Origin: Oceanobacillus damuensis
GTDB lineage: Bacteria > Bacillota > Bacilli > Bacillales > Amphibacillaceae
Assembly (NCBI RefSeq): GCF_001618145.1
Contig: NZ_KV392042.1
Location: 207,279-271,278 of the forward strand
Direction of reading: 5' to 3'
DNA length: 64,000 nucleotides
Below the pieces are notes generated by a model. The model was not told where the DNA came from, searched no databases, and was given only the letters and a program-made list of their open reading frames with translations. A program made the position numbers and the translations under genes. This document shows positions 1-8,395 of the stretch, in pieces; the stretch's first letter is position 1, and each line of letters opens with the position of its first letter.

Positions 1-690
1 AACTATATGGTGGAAGAGTGGCTCGGAAAATCAGGAAATCCATTGAAGTTGACAGTGGAACGATTTCAAGGGTTGAAAATCTTTTTATGCCTATCAGGTT
101 TCTTAATAGGAATTCTGGCCGTCATTATTGGTCTTCCATTCTCTCAATATATGATGATAGGGATTCCCACTTTAGGATATTTCCTGCCAATCTTATTTAT
201 GAAAAGGGAGGTAAAAAAGCGACAGGATTTAATCAGACAGGATTTACCGGACTTTTTGGATACGGTAAGTACGAGTTTACAGGCAGGAGTTAGTCTAGAC
301 CAAGCACTTAGGGAGGTGATTCGCCATTTCGATGGTCCAATCAGGGAAGAATTTTCAAGGTTCAATAATGAAATCGACTTAGGCATTGCCAGGGAAAGAG
401 CATATCGGGAACTGTTACGAAGGAATGACAATCCTGAATTCCAATCATTGATCAAGGCGCTTATACAGGGGATGAACTTGGGCGTACCAATTGCTAAAAC
501 ATTTAAAATACAGGCAGAAAATTTACGGGAAATTCGTCAGGAGCAAGTTAAGGAACTGGCCGCAAAAGCATCACCAAAAGTTACACTTGTAACAACATTT
601 TTAATTGCACCTGTTTCCATATTGATGATTGCGGGGTTAATGATCATGAATATGCTGCTGGGTGATAACAGTATTTTTAATATGTTTTAA
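1..690 (+). CDS. tadC: TadC-like pilus assembly protein (type II secretion F domain), 5' partial
   Basis: Inner-membrane platform protein of a Tad/Flp pilus machine, which works with the TadA/CpaF ATPase to assemble or secrete Flp pilin. The visible 227 residues hold two N-terminal membrane helices (about 22-60), a cytosolic T2SSF helical domain with DLPDFLDTVSTSLQAGVSLDQAL and QSLIKALIQGMNLGVPI features, and a C-terminal membrane helix pair ending in a Met-rich tail. TadC proteins are usually near 300 aa with a further N-terminal segment, and the frame is open to base 1, so the 5' end lies outside the window; the Met at base 7 is unlikely to be the true start. The pilin gene follows 20 bases downstream, so the operon probably continues from upstream tad genes. 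Confidence 0.85.
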   Translation, partial: NYMVEEWLGKSGNPLKLTVERFQGLKIFLCLSGFLIGILAVIIGLPFSQYMMIGIPTLGYFLPILFMKREVKKRQDLIRQDLPDFLDTVSTSLQAGVSLDQALREVIRHFDGPIREEFSRFNNEIDLGIARERAYRELLRRNDNPEFQSLIKALIQGMNLGVPIAKTFKIQAENLREIRQEQVKELAAKASPKVTLVTTFLIAPVSILMIAGLMIMNMLLGDNSIFNMF

Positions 691-710
691 AAATAAGGGA
701 GGAATTTTGA

Positions 711-929
711 ATGATAAAGATGAATGAAGTTTATGTAAACATGATGAACAAAGTAACAGGTATGAAAAAGGATGAAACAGGTTCCCAGACACTAGAGTGG
801 ATTGGAATTGCGGCTGTTATTGTGATTCTAGTTGGGGTCATTTCTACATCAATGGCTGGTGCAACTGGGATTGGGGATGCTGTAGTAACTAAGTTCTCGG
901 ATCTAATTAAGAGTATAGGTGGTAACTAA
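711..929 (+). CDS. Flp-type pilin-like small protein
   Basis: A 72-aa protein with a short charged leader, then a prepilin-like site TG/SQTLEW: Gly before the cleavage, Glu at mature +5 and an aromatic Trp at +6 (Tyr or Phe is usual in Flp pilins), followed by one hydrophobic helix of about 20 residues. This is the layout of Flp/TadE-class pseudopilins processed by a TadV/CpaA peptidase. The RBS GGGAGG lies just upstream of the ATG. It directly follows tadC, so it is probably the major pilin of this locus. Trp at +6 is the only odd point. The call rests on motif and context. Confidence 0.75.
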   Translation: MIKMNEVYVNMMNKVTGMKKDETGSQTLEWIGIAAVIVILVGVISTSMAGATGIGDAVVTKFSDLIKSIGGN

Positions 930-962
930 GATAAATAATTAGATATTAAGGGGTTTTATTGC

Positions 963-2375
963 ATGGTAAAAAATAGGTATCTTTTCTTTCAACTTGTCCT
1001 ATTATTTCTTCTCGTATCTTGTAGTAATACTGATGGAGAACAAACACAAGTAGAAGAAGCGGAAGATCAGAATCAAGAAACAGAAGTGGAAGATGTAGAA
1101 GATAAACTAGTTCCGACTACGAACTCTGAAAAGACTACTAAACAAGAACTTTCACTGGGAAATCTTGACCCAATTCCAACAGATGAAGTTGGGTTAGCAA
1201 CTCAATTACCAGGTCCTTATGGTGGGTATCAGCCTAGTTTCAAAGGCGATCATGAAGAAGAATTAAGAGAATACTTCGAACAGATTGAACCGATGAGTGA
1301 AAATCCAAGTGACGAGGAATATGAGGCTTACTTACGATACATGTATTGGTTAGTGGCTGCTGATTATCCTGATCCACAAGACGTTATAAAAAAATGGGAG
1401 TTCGGTTCTTTTGGAAATCCAGATTTACCGGATTCACGCTTACATTTTAAAGAAAACTACAATATTGAGATTCTATTAGATTCGAGTGGAAGTATGGGGT
1501 TCTATGCAGGGGATAAAACCCGTATGCAAGTTGCCAAGGAAGCAATTAATGAATTTGTTAAAAATACACCAGAAGAAGCGAATGTTTCACTAAGGGTGTA
1601 TGGGCATGAAGGTACAGGTGATGATGCAGATAAGGCATTATCTTGTGCAACGATTGAACAGGTCTATGGATTTGCACCTTACAATGAGTCCGACTTTCAA
1701 GCAGCACTGAATCTATTTGAGCCTGCAGGTTGGACACCACTGGCTGCTGCCATGGAAGCTTCGAATGAGGCAATGAAAGATCTAAACAGTGAAGAGAACA
1801 CCAACCTCATTTATATTGTTAGTGATGGAATAGAGACATGTGATGGTGATCCTGTAAAAGTAGCTGAACAGCTTGCCGCTTCCAATGCGAAACCGATTAT
1901 TAATGTGATTGGTTTCCAAACTGATGCCGAATCTCAAGAGCAATTACAGAAAATTGCAGAAGTTGCAGAAGGGATTTATGCCTCTGCAAGAAACCAGGAT
2001 GAACTCCAAGCTGAGTTTGAGCGAGCAGAAGAAGTATTAGATGTTTGGGAACAGTGGAAGAAAGAGGCTTTAAGAAATGTTGATGCGGCTGAAACAAAAA
2101 GTACATTTGATATTATGGAAATGAGTAATGATTGGAGTTTCATTACTACAGCCACTAGTAATAATATGAACAGTTTAGCTCCTTTGTTAGAGGACTTTGG
2201 GATTATTACATTTGATCAAAGAAAAGAATTGATTAAGAGATACAAAGAATTAAGAGAAGAAATGGAGCAAACAGTGAAAGAGCTTGAGGAAAGTTTAGAA
2301 GAATTAAGTACAGAAACACTTGAACAAACCAAAGATGAAATTAACCAGAAGTATAATAGTAATGTACAGGACTAG
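963..2375 (+). CDS. VWA-domain lipoprotein of the Tad locus
   Basis: A 470-aa surface lipoprotein. The signal peptide ends in a lipobox LVSC with the lipidated Cys at residue 20. A Glu/Asp-rich linker (about 25-60) follows, then a von Willebrand factor A domain from about residue 167, with the MIDAS signature DSSGSMG (about 173), the Thr of AGWTPL and the Asp of VSDGIETC. The C-terminal 110 residues are helical and highly charged, likely coiled coil, with the pattern KELREEMEQTVKELEESLEEL. VWA proteins often accompany Tad loci and may bind ligands or metal at the cell surface. A degraded copy of its C-terminal coiled coil lies at 2521-2649, so the gene was once duplicated. Its exact partner cannot be read from sequence. 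Confidence 0.85.
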   Translation: MVKNRYLFFQLVLLFLLVSCSNTDGEQTQVEEAEDQNQETEVEDVEDKLVPTTNSEKTTKQELSLGNLDPIPTDEVGLATQLPGPYGGYQPSFKGDHEEELREYFEQIEPMSENPSDEEYEAYLRYMYWLVAADYPDPQDVIKKWEFGSFGNPDLPDSRLHFKENYNIEILLDSSGSMGFYAGDKTRMQVAKEAINEFVKNTPEEANVSLRVYGHEGTGDDADKALSCATIEQVYGFAPYNESDFQAALNLFEPAGWTPLAAAMEASNEAMKDLNSEENTNLIYIVSDGIETCDGDPVKVAEQLAASNAKPIINVIGFQTDAESQEQLQKIAEVAEGIYASARNQDELQAEFERAEEVLDVWEQWKKEALRNVDAAETKSTFDIMEMSNDWSFITTATSNNMNSLAPLLEDFGIITFDQRKELIKRYKELREEMEQTVKELEESLEELSTETLEQTKDEINQKYNSNVQD

Positions 2376-2403
2376 TTGAATATAACCCTTCAGCCAGTTT
2401 TTT

Positions 2404-2475
2404 CCATGGACAGGGAGTTCTTGGACAGGTGAATTATGGCAAGAGGACGTTAGAAGCAGTAATGAAAAGACTTGA
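2404..2475 (+). pseudogene. remnant of an aromatic-repeat exoprotein (WTGSSWTGELW)
   Basis: Reading from 2404 gives PWTGSSWTGELWQED and then a stop at 2473-2475. The W-T-G-x-S-W pentads match the repeats of the intact exoproteins at 2671 and 8396. There is no start codon or signal peptide. This is a fragment left between the VWA gene and the first exoprotein gene. Confidence 0.6.
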
Positions 2476-2520
2476 TTTAGTTATTCATGAGCTAAATAAG
2501 AATTGGAAAATAGAAGAAAA

Positions 2521-2649
2521 GATATATTTGAAGAAATCAATCATACAGTGGATGAATTAGAGAAAGAGATGAAGCAGGTTAGCTCAAAAACGATTGAAGA
2601 AGCAAAGCAGGAGATTGAGAAGAAATACAGCGAAAATTTACAGGAATAA
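2521..2649 (+). pseudogene. remnant of a VWA lipoprotein C-terminus
   Basis: The 43-codon open segment encodes a charged helix that includes DELEKEMKQVSSKTIEEAKQ and ends KKYSENLQE. It aligns with the last 45 residues of the intact VWA lipoprotein upstream (KELEESLEELSTETLEQTKD and QKYNSNVQD). No VWA domain or start codon is present, so it is the tail of a second, deleted copy. Confidence 0.65.
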
Positions 2650-2670
2650 CCAATTTAAAGAGTGCACCAA

Positions 2671-4155
2671 ATGGGGGTGACGATCATTGGCAAATGGGTA
2701 AGAATAATGTCAGCTTTTATTGCCTCCTTGTTCCTAACCTTCTTACCTGTCTTTATGCCGGTTGCTTATGCAGTGGAGGCATGGACAGGTAATTCCTGGG
2801 AAGGGGAATCCTGGACTGGGGATTCTTGGGATGGCTCTAGCTTACAGTGGGAAGGTCAATCCTGGGAACGAAAGTCTTGGCAAGGTGATGATTGGGAAGG
2901 ACAAGGAACAGAAGGGGCTAGTTGGAATAGCTACACTTGGAGTAGTGTTCCCTGGTACTTAGAGGGATGGTCCCAGCATGGCTTTACAGGGGATTCATGG
3001 ACAGGCAATCCATCATTAGGAGATTCCTGGGGAGCTAATGGCTGGAACGGAAATGGATACACTGGAGATGGATGGCAATATCAAGGGTGGAATGGTTCCT
3101 CCTATAATGGAAATGCTTGGAATCAACCAGGATTTCAGGGTGGTGACTCTTATGCGGGAAACCCGTGGAGTGATTCTGGTTTTACAGGTAATTCATCTTT
3201 AGGCAACTCATACTCTGGTAATCCGTTTTTAGGCAATCCATATTCAGACAACCCATACTCTGGTAATCCGTTTTTAGGCAATCCGTATTCAGTCAACCCT
3301 TATCTAAGTACTCCATATGCTGGTAGTACTTCCGGGTCAAATGTATATGTGCCACCGGGAAGATTCTATGATTCTGAGGGATTTAAGGCAGCTAATTTTG
3401 CATTTAATACTGTAACAAAGGGTACGGTGAACTTATTAAATAGTGGCATAGATAGTGGTTTTAAAACGGGTTTACATGCAAGCAACTTAATTGTTGGTAC
3501 TGCTAAATTACATTTAGGGGACAGCTCTGCATTTGATATCTATGATATAGGAACGAAAACTTATGGGGGCTATGAAGCCTACAAAGATTTAGAAGAATTG
3601 AGACGGACTACGGACTTTGGAAGTACAGTAACTCAAAGTATAAAAGATTTTAATAAAGTTTCCGATACATCAAAAATAAAAAAATATGGATCACTCGTAA
3701 GAGATTCAGGCAAAACAGTCTTCAAAAATGCAAATATTTCTAATATGACAAGCACTTGGAAAAGTATGGGTGCTCTATCTAAGTTTAATGGTGTTACTTC
3801 AGCGTTGAATGCAGGGTTTTCAGCATATAAGACAGGAGCAAGTATAAACGACTTTGCCCATGCTATCCAGAGTGATGCTTCAGTATCAGAGAAATGGGCT
3901 TCTGGGGCGGATGTTGGTGTTAACTTGGGTGAAACGGTGATGAGTGTCGGAGGTAGTGCGGCAATAATCCCCGGGGGTCAGGCAGTTGGTGCTGGACTTG
4001 TTGTTGCAGGTGCTGGTATCTACGCAATCTCTAAAGGAACAAAACTCATAGCAAAAAATGCAGATAAAATTGCGACAACAGTTAAAAAGAGCTGGAAGAA
4101 TACAAAAAATGCTATCAGTACAGGATGGAATAAGGTAAATGGATGGTTTTCTTAA
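2671..4155 (+). CDS. secreted aromatic pentad-repeat protein, copy 1
   Basis: A secreted protein of about 494 aa and no recognised family. A signal peptide is predicted to be cut after VAYA, leaving a mature start VEAW that is shared with copy 2. Residues 40-125 carry Trp-x-Gly-x-Ser pentads (WTGNS, WEGES, WTGDS). To about residue 225 the pentads shift to Tyr/Phe-x-Gly-Asn-Pro (YSGNPFLGNP). The C-terminal half has FDIYDIGTKTYGGYEA and, near residue 430, a Gly/Ala-rich hydrophobic stretch IIPGGQAVGAGLVVAG, then a Lys/Trp amphipathic tail ending GWFS. The start is uncertain: ATG 2671 has a weak RBS; alignment with copy 2 (MNKWLKLF) instead points to ATT at 2686 (IGKWVRIM), which sits 5 bases after GGGGGTGA. 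Function is unknown; context suggests Tad-linked export or display. Confidence 0.75.
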   Translation: MGVTIIGKWVRIMSAFIASLFLTFLPVFMPVAYAVEAWTGNSWEGESWTGDSWDGSSLQWEGQSWERKSWQGDDWEGQGTEGASWNSYTWSSVPWYLEGWSQHGFTGDSWTGNPSLGDSWGANGWNGNGYTGDGWQYQGWNGSSYNGNAWNQPGFQGGDSYAGNPWSDSGFTGNSSLGNSYSGNPFLGNPYSDNPYSGNPFLGNPYSVNPYLSTPYAGSTSGSNVYVPPGRFYDSEGFKAANFAFNTVTKGTVNLLNSGIDSGFKTGLHASNLIVGTAKLHLGDSSAFDIYDIGTKTYGGYEAYKDLEELRRTTDFGSTVTQSIKDFNKVSDTSKIKKYGSLVRDSGKTVFKNANISNMTSTWKSMGALSKFNGVTSALNAGFSAYKTGASINDFAHAIQSDASVSEKWASGADVGVNLGETVMSVGGSAAIIPGGQAVGAGLVVAGAGIYAISKGTKLIAKNADKIATTVKKSWKNTKNAISTGWNKVNGWFS

Positions 4156-4173
4156 ATGTTCATTGATTTTAAA

Positions 4174-4201
4174 GAGGATAGAATAAAACTTTCCTATCCT
4201 C
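4174..4201 (+). terminator. weak hairpin after exoprotein copy 1
   Basis: GAGGATAG and CTATCCTC form an 8-bp stem 19 bases after the stop codon. There is no clear T-run, so it could be a processing or weak termination site. The region to 4389 has no gene. Confidence 0.35.
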
Positions 4202-4389
4202 TATCTCCTTGGAAAAGACTTATATAGCAGGCTGTTTACTATAGGCATATGGAAGAAATAGAAATCATTTGTGCCAAGGAAATTTATCGAAATTTTTCAC
4301 ACAAATCAAGTGGAAAAAGGATGTTAGGCTTTCTTTTAAAAATCATTGATATTTTAAAAATTACTATCTATTAAAAGTAAGGAGTTAAT

Positions 4390-5217
4390 ATGAAAAAAGT
4401 TGATAAAAAAGAACTGCTCAAACTAGGGAAAAAGCATCGTAAATGGCTTGAAGAAACAACTGTAAATCTAAATGCTTATAAAATCGGCAGCCATTTATTT
4501 TACCTGGTACATTATGAGAGTAAATTTAGCACAAAAGTTAAAGCCAATGCAGTAATATCACCCGATTCAGATGACAGGGAGGAAGCACTTCAATCTATAA
4601 AACCTCATATTTATTTTGTCATTAGTTGTAATAATCTTAGAGAAAGTGGTTCAAAGCGTGCAAACCTTGATTATGCAGTTTGGGAGAAAATCAGGAATTA
4701 TCTAAAACAAATAGTGGAATCAAACGTGTTGGATGGTATGAATAAAATAATTTACCAACGCTCATTAACTATCATGCAATCTATGATCGATTTACAGCTT
4801 GACATGATACAGCTTTGGGAAAATTACACAACCCTAAAAGAGCAAGTGGATCAAAAAGGTTTTTTTACAGATGAAGAAGTTGAAAAGGTCTTAGATTATG
4901 TAGCAAAGGGAAATCTCATTCAGTATAAACAATTTAGGGATCGGTATGATAATTGCCGGGATTTCGATGTGATATATGAAAATAGGGATCACCCCCAAAT
5001 TAAACTTTTTGAAAAAAATGTAGATCATATGGTATTAAAAGGGATGACCAGTGATGCTGCGGAACAGCAGCTTAAGGATGCACTTGACCGCTTAACGAAA
5101 AATCGGTATTTCGGAAATATGAATGAAACTGAAATTTATGACGAATTGCGGAAAACTTATCAGGAAGGATTGGCTTTACGAGTTCAACAAACAAAGGATA
5201 TGCTGCGTTATCCATAA
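4390..5217 (+). CDS. uncharacterised RYP-tail family protein, copy 1
   Basis: A 275-aa protein with no signal peptide or membrane helix, predicted cytosolic and mostly helical. I do not recognise a named domain. It is the first of four paralogues in this block (also at 5331, 9780, 10742). Shared features are an N-terminal Lys-rich helix (LLKLGKKHRKWLEET), an aromatic strand patch (FYLVHYESKF), VISPDSDDREEAL, a central YQRSLTIMQSMIDLQ helix, GFFTDEEVEKVLDYV, IQYKQFRDRYD and a C-terminal Arg-Tyr-Pro end. Copies 1 and 2 form one subfamily; 3 and 4 another. Each pair sits downstream of an exoprotein gene, so an adaptor, chaperone or self-protection role for the exoprotein is possible, but this is inference. 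The RBS AAGGAG is well placed. Confidence 0.75.
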   Translation: MKKVDKKELLKLGKKHRKWLEETTVNLNAYKIGSHLFYLVHYESKFSTKVKANAVISPDSDDREEALQSIKPHIYFVISCNNLRESGSKRANLDYAVWEKIRNYLKQIVESNVLDGMNKIIYQRSLTIMQSMIDLQLDMIQLWENYTTLKEQVDQKGFFTDEEVEKVLDYVAKGNLIQYKQFRDRYDNCRDFDVIYENRDHPQIKLFEKNVDHMVLKGMTSDAAEQQLKDALDRLTKNRYFGNMNETEIYDELRKTYQEGLALRVQQTKDMLRYP

Positions 5218-5308
5218 AAGCCCTTTTGAGTGTAGTTCCAATGTGAAAAATCGCTTGATGGCTCCGAAACAGTGCAGCAAAGTTCAATATTTTAAAGGGG
5301 AGTTATCT

Positions 5309-5341
5309 ATGAATAATCCGCTAGGGAATTATGATGAATAA
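5309..5341 (+). other. 10-codon remnant of a membrane-protein gene 5' end
   Basis: An RBS (AAAGGGGAG) and the short frame MNNPLGNYDE-stop match the leader and first codons of the membrane-protein gene at 6214 (AAAGGAG, MKNPLRS). The stop overlaps the start of the next gene (ATGATGAATAA), so translation could be coupled. It looks like a recombination junction between paralogous gene heads. Confidence 0.45.
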
Positions 5342-6160
5342 AAGAGAAAAAGAACTTTTCAAATTAGCAAAAAAATACCAGAAGTTTTTTGAAAATACAA
5401 CGATAAATGCCGATGCTTACCAATTGAATAACTGTCCTTATTATCTTGCTTTTTATAAAAGTAAATTTGGCGGCGAGGTAAAAGCAACTGCAGTGATATC
5501 AAATGATTTAAGTTACAAAAAAGAAGATGCAATGAAGGCTTTTTCAGCTTTAGTATACTACTTTATTTCCTGGAATAATGTTGAAGACAGTGTTGGGGAG
5601 CGTGCAAAACTCGATATATTAATTTGGGAGGAGGTTCGGGACTATCTAAACACTGTCGTGGAGTCTGGACTTCTTGCTTATGAAAACGAGATTATCTATC
5701 GACGTTCATTACGGAGTATGCAATTAACAATCGAATTACAGCATGAGATGGTAGAACTTTGGCATGAAGCTAAATCAATGAATGATTCTGTTGTAGAAAA
5801 AGGCTGTTTTACTGATGAAGAAGTGGAAAAAGTTATAAAGATTGTCACAGTCGTGGCTGGATTCAGTATCAACAATTTAAAGACCGATATGAAAACAGAG
5901 GAGATTTTGAAGTTATTTATGCGAATAGAAATGATTCGAATATTAAATCGTTTGAACAATTTACTAATCCTAACACATTAAAAGAAATGGCAGATTCAAG
6001 TGCAGCACAGCAATTAAAAAAATCGATGGACCGTATGACTGATGGAATGGATATGAGCCATATGAATAAAGAAGAGTATATTGATTCCTGGACCCAAACT
6101 TATAAAAAGCGCTTGGATGATCGTGTTGAAAGTATGAAGAAAAAATTGCGTTATCCATAA
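5331..6160 (+). pseudogene. RYP-tail family protein, copy 2, frameshifted
   Basis: Residues 1-168 align well with copy 1 (KELFKLAKKYQKFFENTTIN, RRSLRSMQLTIELQ, GCFTDEEVEKV). Near base 5838 the frame is lost and the ORF runs into an unrelated tail that stops at 5981. Restoring one base there continues the family sequence in the next frame as IQYQQFKDRYENRGDF and on to the KKLRYP end at 6160, giving about 276 aa, as in the other copies. So this is a single-base deletion in an otherwise intact gene, either real or a sequence error. The start may be ATG 5331 or 5334; no strong RBS of its own precedes them. Confidence 0.75.
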
Positions 6161-6213
6161 AATGACCTTTTTAAGAAAAGGAAAGTGCATTACCTATTAA
6201 AAAGGAGTTAGCT

Positions 6214-6930
6214 ATGAAGAATCCACTACGTTCCACATGGCAATTATATACAGGTAAATTCGAGAAAATACTTGTATTGATGCTGACGACAACTTTACCA
6301 TTACTGATGCTCCACTCTTTTACTACCAATTATATTTATGCAATTACACCAAGCATGAATCCCAACTATTCTTTTGCGGATATTTATTATGCTTTGCTTA
6401 CAATTTTGTTTTATATCTTTGCTCAAATTCCTTATATAAGGTTTGTATATAATGAATTTCAGGGGCATGAACATAGTTTAAAGAATGCTATGTACACTTT
6501 TCTGGTCAGTGGATTTACCGTGTTTTTGTTTGCGGCTATTGTCGCAATTCTATCTTCCATTGGTTTTATGTTCTTTGTTATACCGGGGCTTCTATTGCTG
6601 TCATTGGTTTTTCCAATACCGTATATTAGTATTTTTGATGAAAAATCGATATGGAAAGCATATAAAGAGGGTTTACGGATTGGAAAAAAACACTTCTTGA
6701 AAATCTTCTTGATGATTACCATCACAGGTACGATTGAAGCGGTTATCGGTTTGTTTGTCGTAGCGCAAGTTTACTCGATTACCGATTCTTTTGCTGCTCA
6801 AATAATTACACAAATGACATTGAATCTATTAATTTTTCCTTTTGTAATTATGTATATCACATCCAATGTAATGAAATGGAGAGAAGAACTGGAAGTATTG
6901 GAAATTAGCGATAAGGAAGATGTTTCTTGA
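6214..6930 (+). CDS. polytopic membrane protein, paralogue A
   Basis: A 238-aa integral membrane protein with about five or six hydrophobic helices. It contains IPYIRFVYNEF, a FFVIPGLLLLSLVFPIPYIS stretch, the cytosolic motif WKAYKEGLRIGKKHFLKI and a basic C-terminal tail. The layout resembles bacterial GPDPase-membrane-domain/YciC-like proteins, but I cannot assign a family firmly. It is about 60% identical by eye to the 238-aa protein at 7606, so the pair arose by duplication. It has a good RBS (AAAGGAG) and sits between the RYP-tail pair and a lipoprotein gene, so it is probably a membrane component of the same accessory system. Confidence 0.75.
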   Translation: MKNPLRSTWQLYTGKFEKILVLMLTTTLPLLMLHSFTTNYIYAITPSMNPNYSFADIYYALLTILFYIFAQIPYIRFVYNEFQGHEHSLKNAMYTFLVSGFTVFLFAAIVAILSSIGFMFFVIPGLLLLSLVFPIPYISIFDEKSIWKAYKEGLRIGKKHFLKIFLMITITGTIEAVIGLFVVAQVYSITDSFAAQIITQMTLNLLIFPFVIMYITSNVMKWREELEVLEISDKEDVS

Positions 6931-6977
6931 TGGCAGTTAGCGACAATGGAAAAGAAAAAATGAAGAGGAGATTTAAA

Positions 6978-7490
6978 ATGAAGAAATTATTTTTAATATC
7001 AATTTTATCCATCGTTACTGGACTTGCTGCATGCAGTTCACCTGAAGCAGATGAATTGGTTGAGTATCACAACGACTTTGTAGATACAGTCAATCCAAAA
7101 GCGGAACAAATCGATATGGAATTGCAGGAACTTTCTATGATTGAAGCACCTGACGAAGCATTGGAATTTCAAAATGAAAATATTACACCGATTGCAAATG
7201 AAATAATGGACTATATTAACTCCCTGGAGCCAGAAACAGAAGCCGTGAAAGAACTGCATGAGCTGAGGTTAAGTCAATTAAATTCATGGTCAGAAGGTTT
7301 CGAACTTAGACACAAAGCAATGGAAAGAGCTGCGGAATCCGCAGAAGAGCATGAAATAAATCAGCTTGTTCAACAATCAGACGAAAAATTTATGGAAGCC
7401 TTCGAAAACGCTCAAAAAGCTGATGTAAGACTAGTGGAAATGGCTGATGAGTACAACGTGGAACTTGAGGATGAGGAAGGGGTAAATTAA
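6978..7490 (+). CDS. small lipoprotein, YkyA-like
   Basis: A 170-aa lipoprotein with signal peptide MKKLFLISILSIVTG and lipobox LAAC. The mature part is acidic and helical, with coiled-coil character (ELHELRLSQLNSWSEGF, HKAMERAAESAEE). ATG 6978 is chosen over the upstream in-frame ATG 6927 because GAGGAG lies 8 bases before it and the signal peptide begins there. The pattern recalls putative cell-wall-binding lipoproteins of the YkyA type, but the similarity is weak. It lies between the two paralogous membrane-protein genes and may be an outer-face partner of them. Confidence 0.7.
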   Translation: MKKLFLISILSIVTGLAACSSPEADELVEYHNDFVDTVNPKAEQIDMELQELSMIEAPDEALEFQNENITPIANEIMDYINSLEPETEAVKELHELRLSQLNSWSEGFELRHKAMERAAESAEEHEINQLVQQSDEKFMEAFENAQKADVRLVEMADEYNVELEDEEGVN

Positions 7491-7605
7491 GGTGTCGATC
7501 TAAAAGAAATCCTTTATCTCAAGAGATGGGGAGTATTTATTGTTAGATTCATTAAGAGGCATATGAAAAAACTATGCCATCCAAAAATTTAATGAGGAGT
7601 TTACC

Positions 7606-8322
7606 ATGGAAACACCACTGCAATTTGCTTGGGAGTTATACACACGTAAATTTGAAAAGATTTTAATGTTAATGTTGTTTACGACGCTGCCCCTATTAAT
7701 CATTCATAATTTTGCAACAAATTATATGTACGTTGTAACTCCGAGCTATTCACCAATTTACTCATTTGCGGACATATATTATGGCCTATTAACCGTTTTA
7801 CTGTTTATCTATGCACAAGTACCTTATATCCGATTTGTCTATAACGAATATAGAGGTTATGAAAATAGCCTGCGAAATGCCATTTATCATTTTATTGCGA
7901 ATGGATTTACGGTTTTTTTGTTTGCGTGTATTGTTTCCATTTTTACAACAATAGGTTTTATGTTTTTTATTCTTCCTGGTTTTATATTTCTGGCACTATT
8001 GTTTCCTATACCATATCTTAGTATTTTTGATGATAAATCGGTTTGGAATTCTTATAAAGAGGGATTACGCCTCGGGAAGAAAAACTTTTGGAAGATCGCA
8101 TTAATTCTTATAATTACCGGGAGCATTGAGTTCTTATTTGGAATTTTTATTACCATTCAATTATTTAATATTACACCATCCTATGCTGCTCAAATAATTA
8201 CGCAAATGATTTTAAATCTATTAATATTTCCTTTTATTATAATTCTCTTAACCTCATATATTATCAAATGGAGAGAGTCATCAGAGGTACTCGAGGTTTC
8301 AAGTGAAAGAAGACAACGTTAA
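7606..8322 (+). CDS. polytopic membrane protein, paralogue B
   Basis: A 238-aa membrane protein, the same length as paralogue A and collinear with it: METPLQFAWELYTRKFEKIL, YIRFVYNEYRGYE, FFILPGFIFLALLFPIPYLS, WNSYKEGLRLGKKNFWKI, AAQIITQMILNLLIFPF. Five or six membrane helices are predicted. It directly precedes exoprotein copy 2, as its own RBS and spacing show. Function is unknown; a membrane partner of the neighbouring exoprotein is the simplest guess. Confidence 0.75.
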   Translation: METPLQFAWELYTRKFEKILMLMLFTTLPLLIIHNFATNYMYVVTPSYSPIYSFADIYYGLLTVLLFIYAQVPYIRFVYNEYRGYENSLRNAIYHFIANGFTVFLFACIVSIFTTIGFMFFILPGFIFLALLFPIPYLSIFDDKSVWNSYKEGLRLGKKNFWKIALILIITGSIEFLFGIFITIQLFNITPSYAAQIITQMILNLLIFPFIIILLTSYIIKWRESSEVLEVSSERRQR

Positions 8323-8395
8323 TTACCTAAATTAGAAACTTCATTAAAATCCTGCTTCCAATGGAAACCACTATTTTTCATAAAGGGGTTATGAA

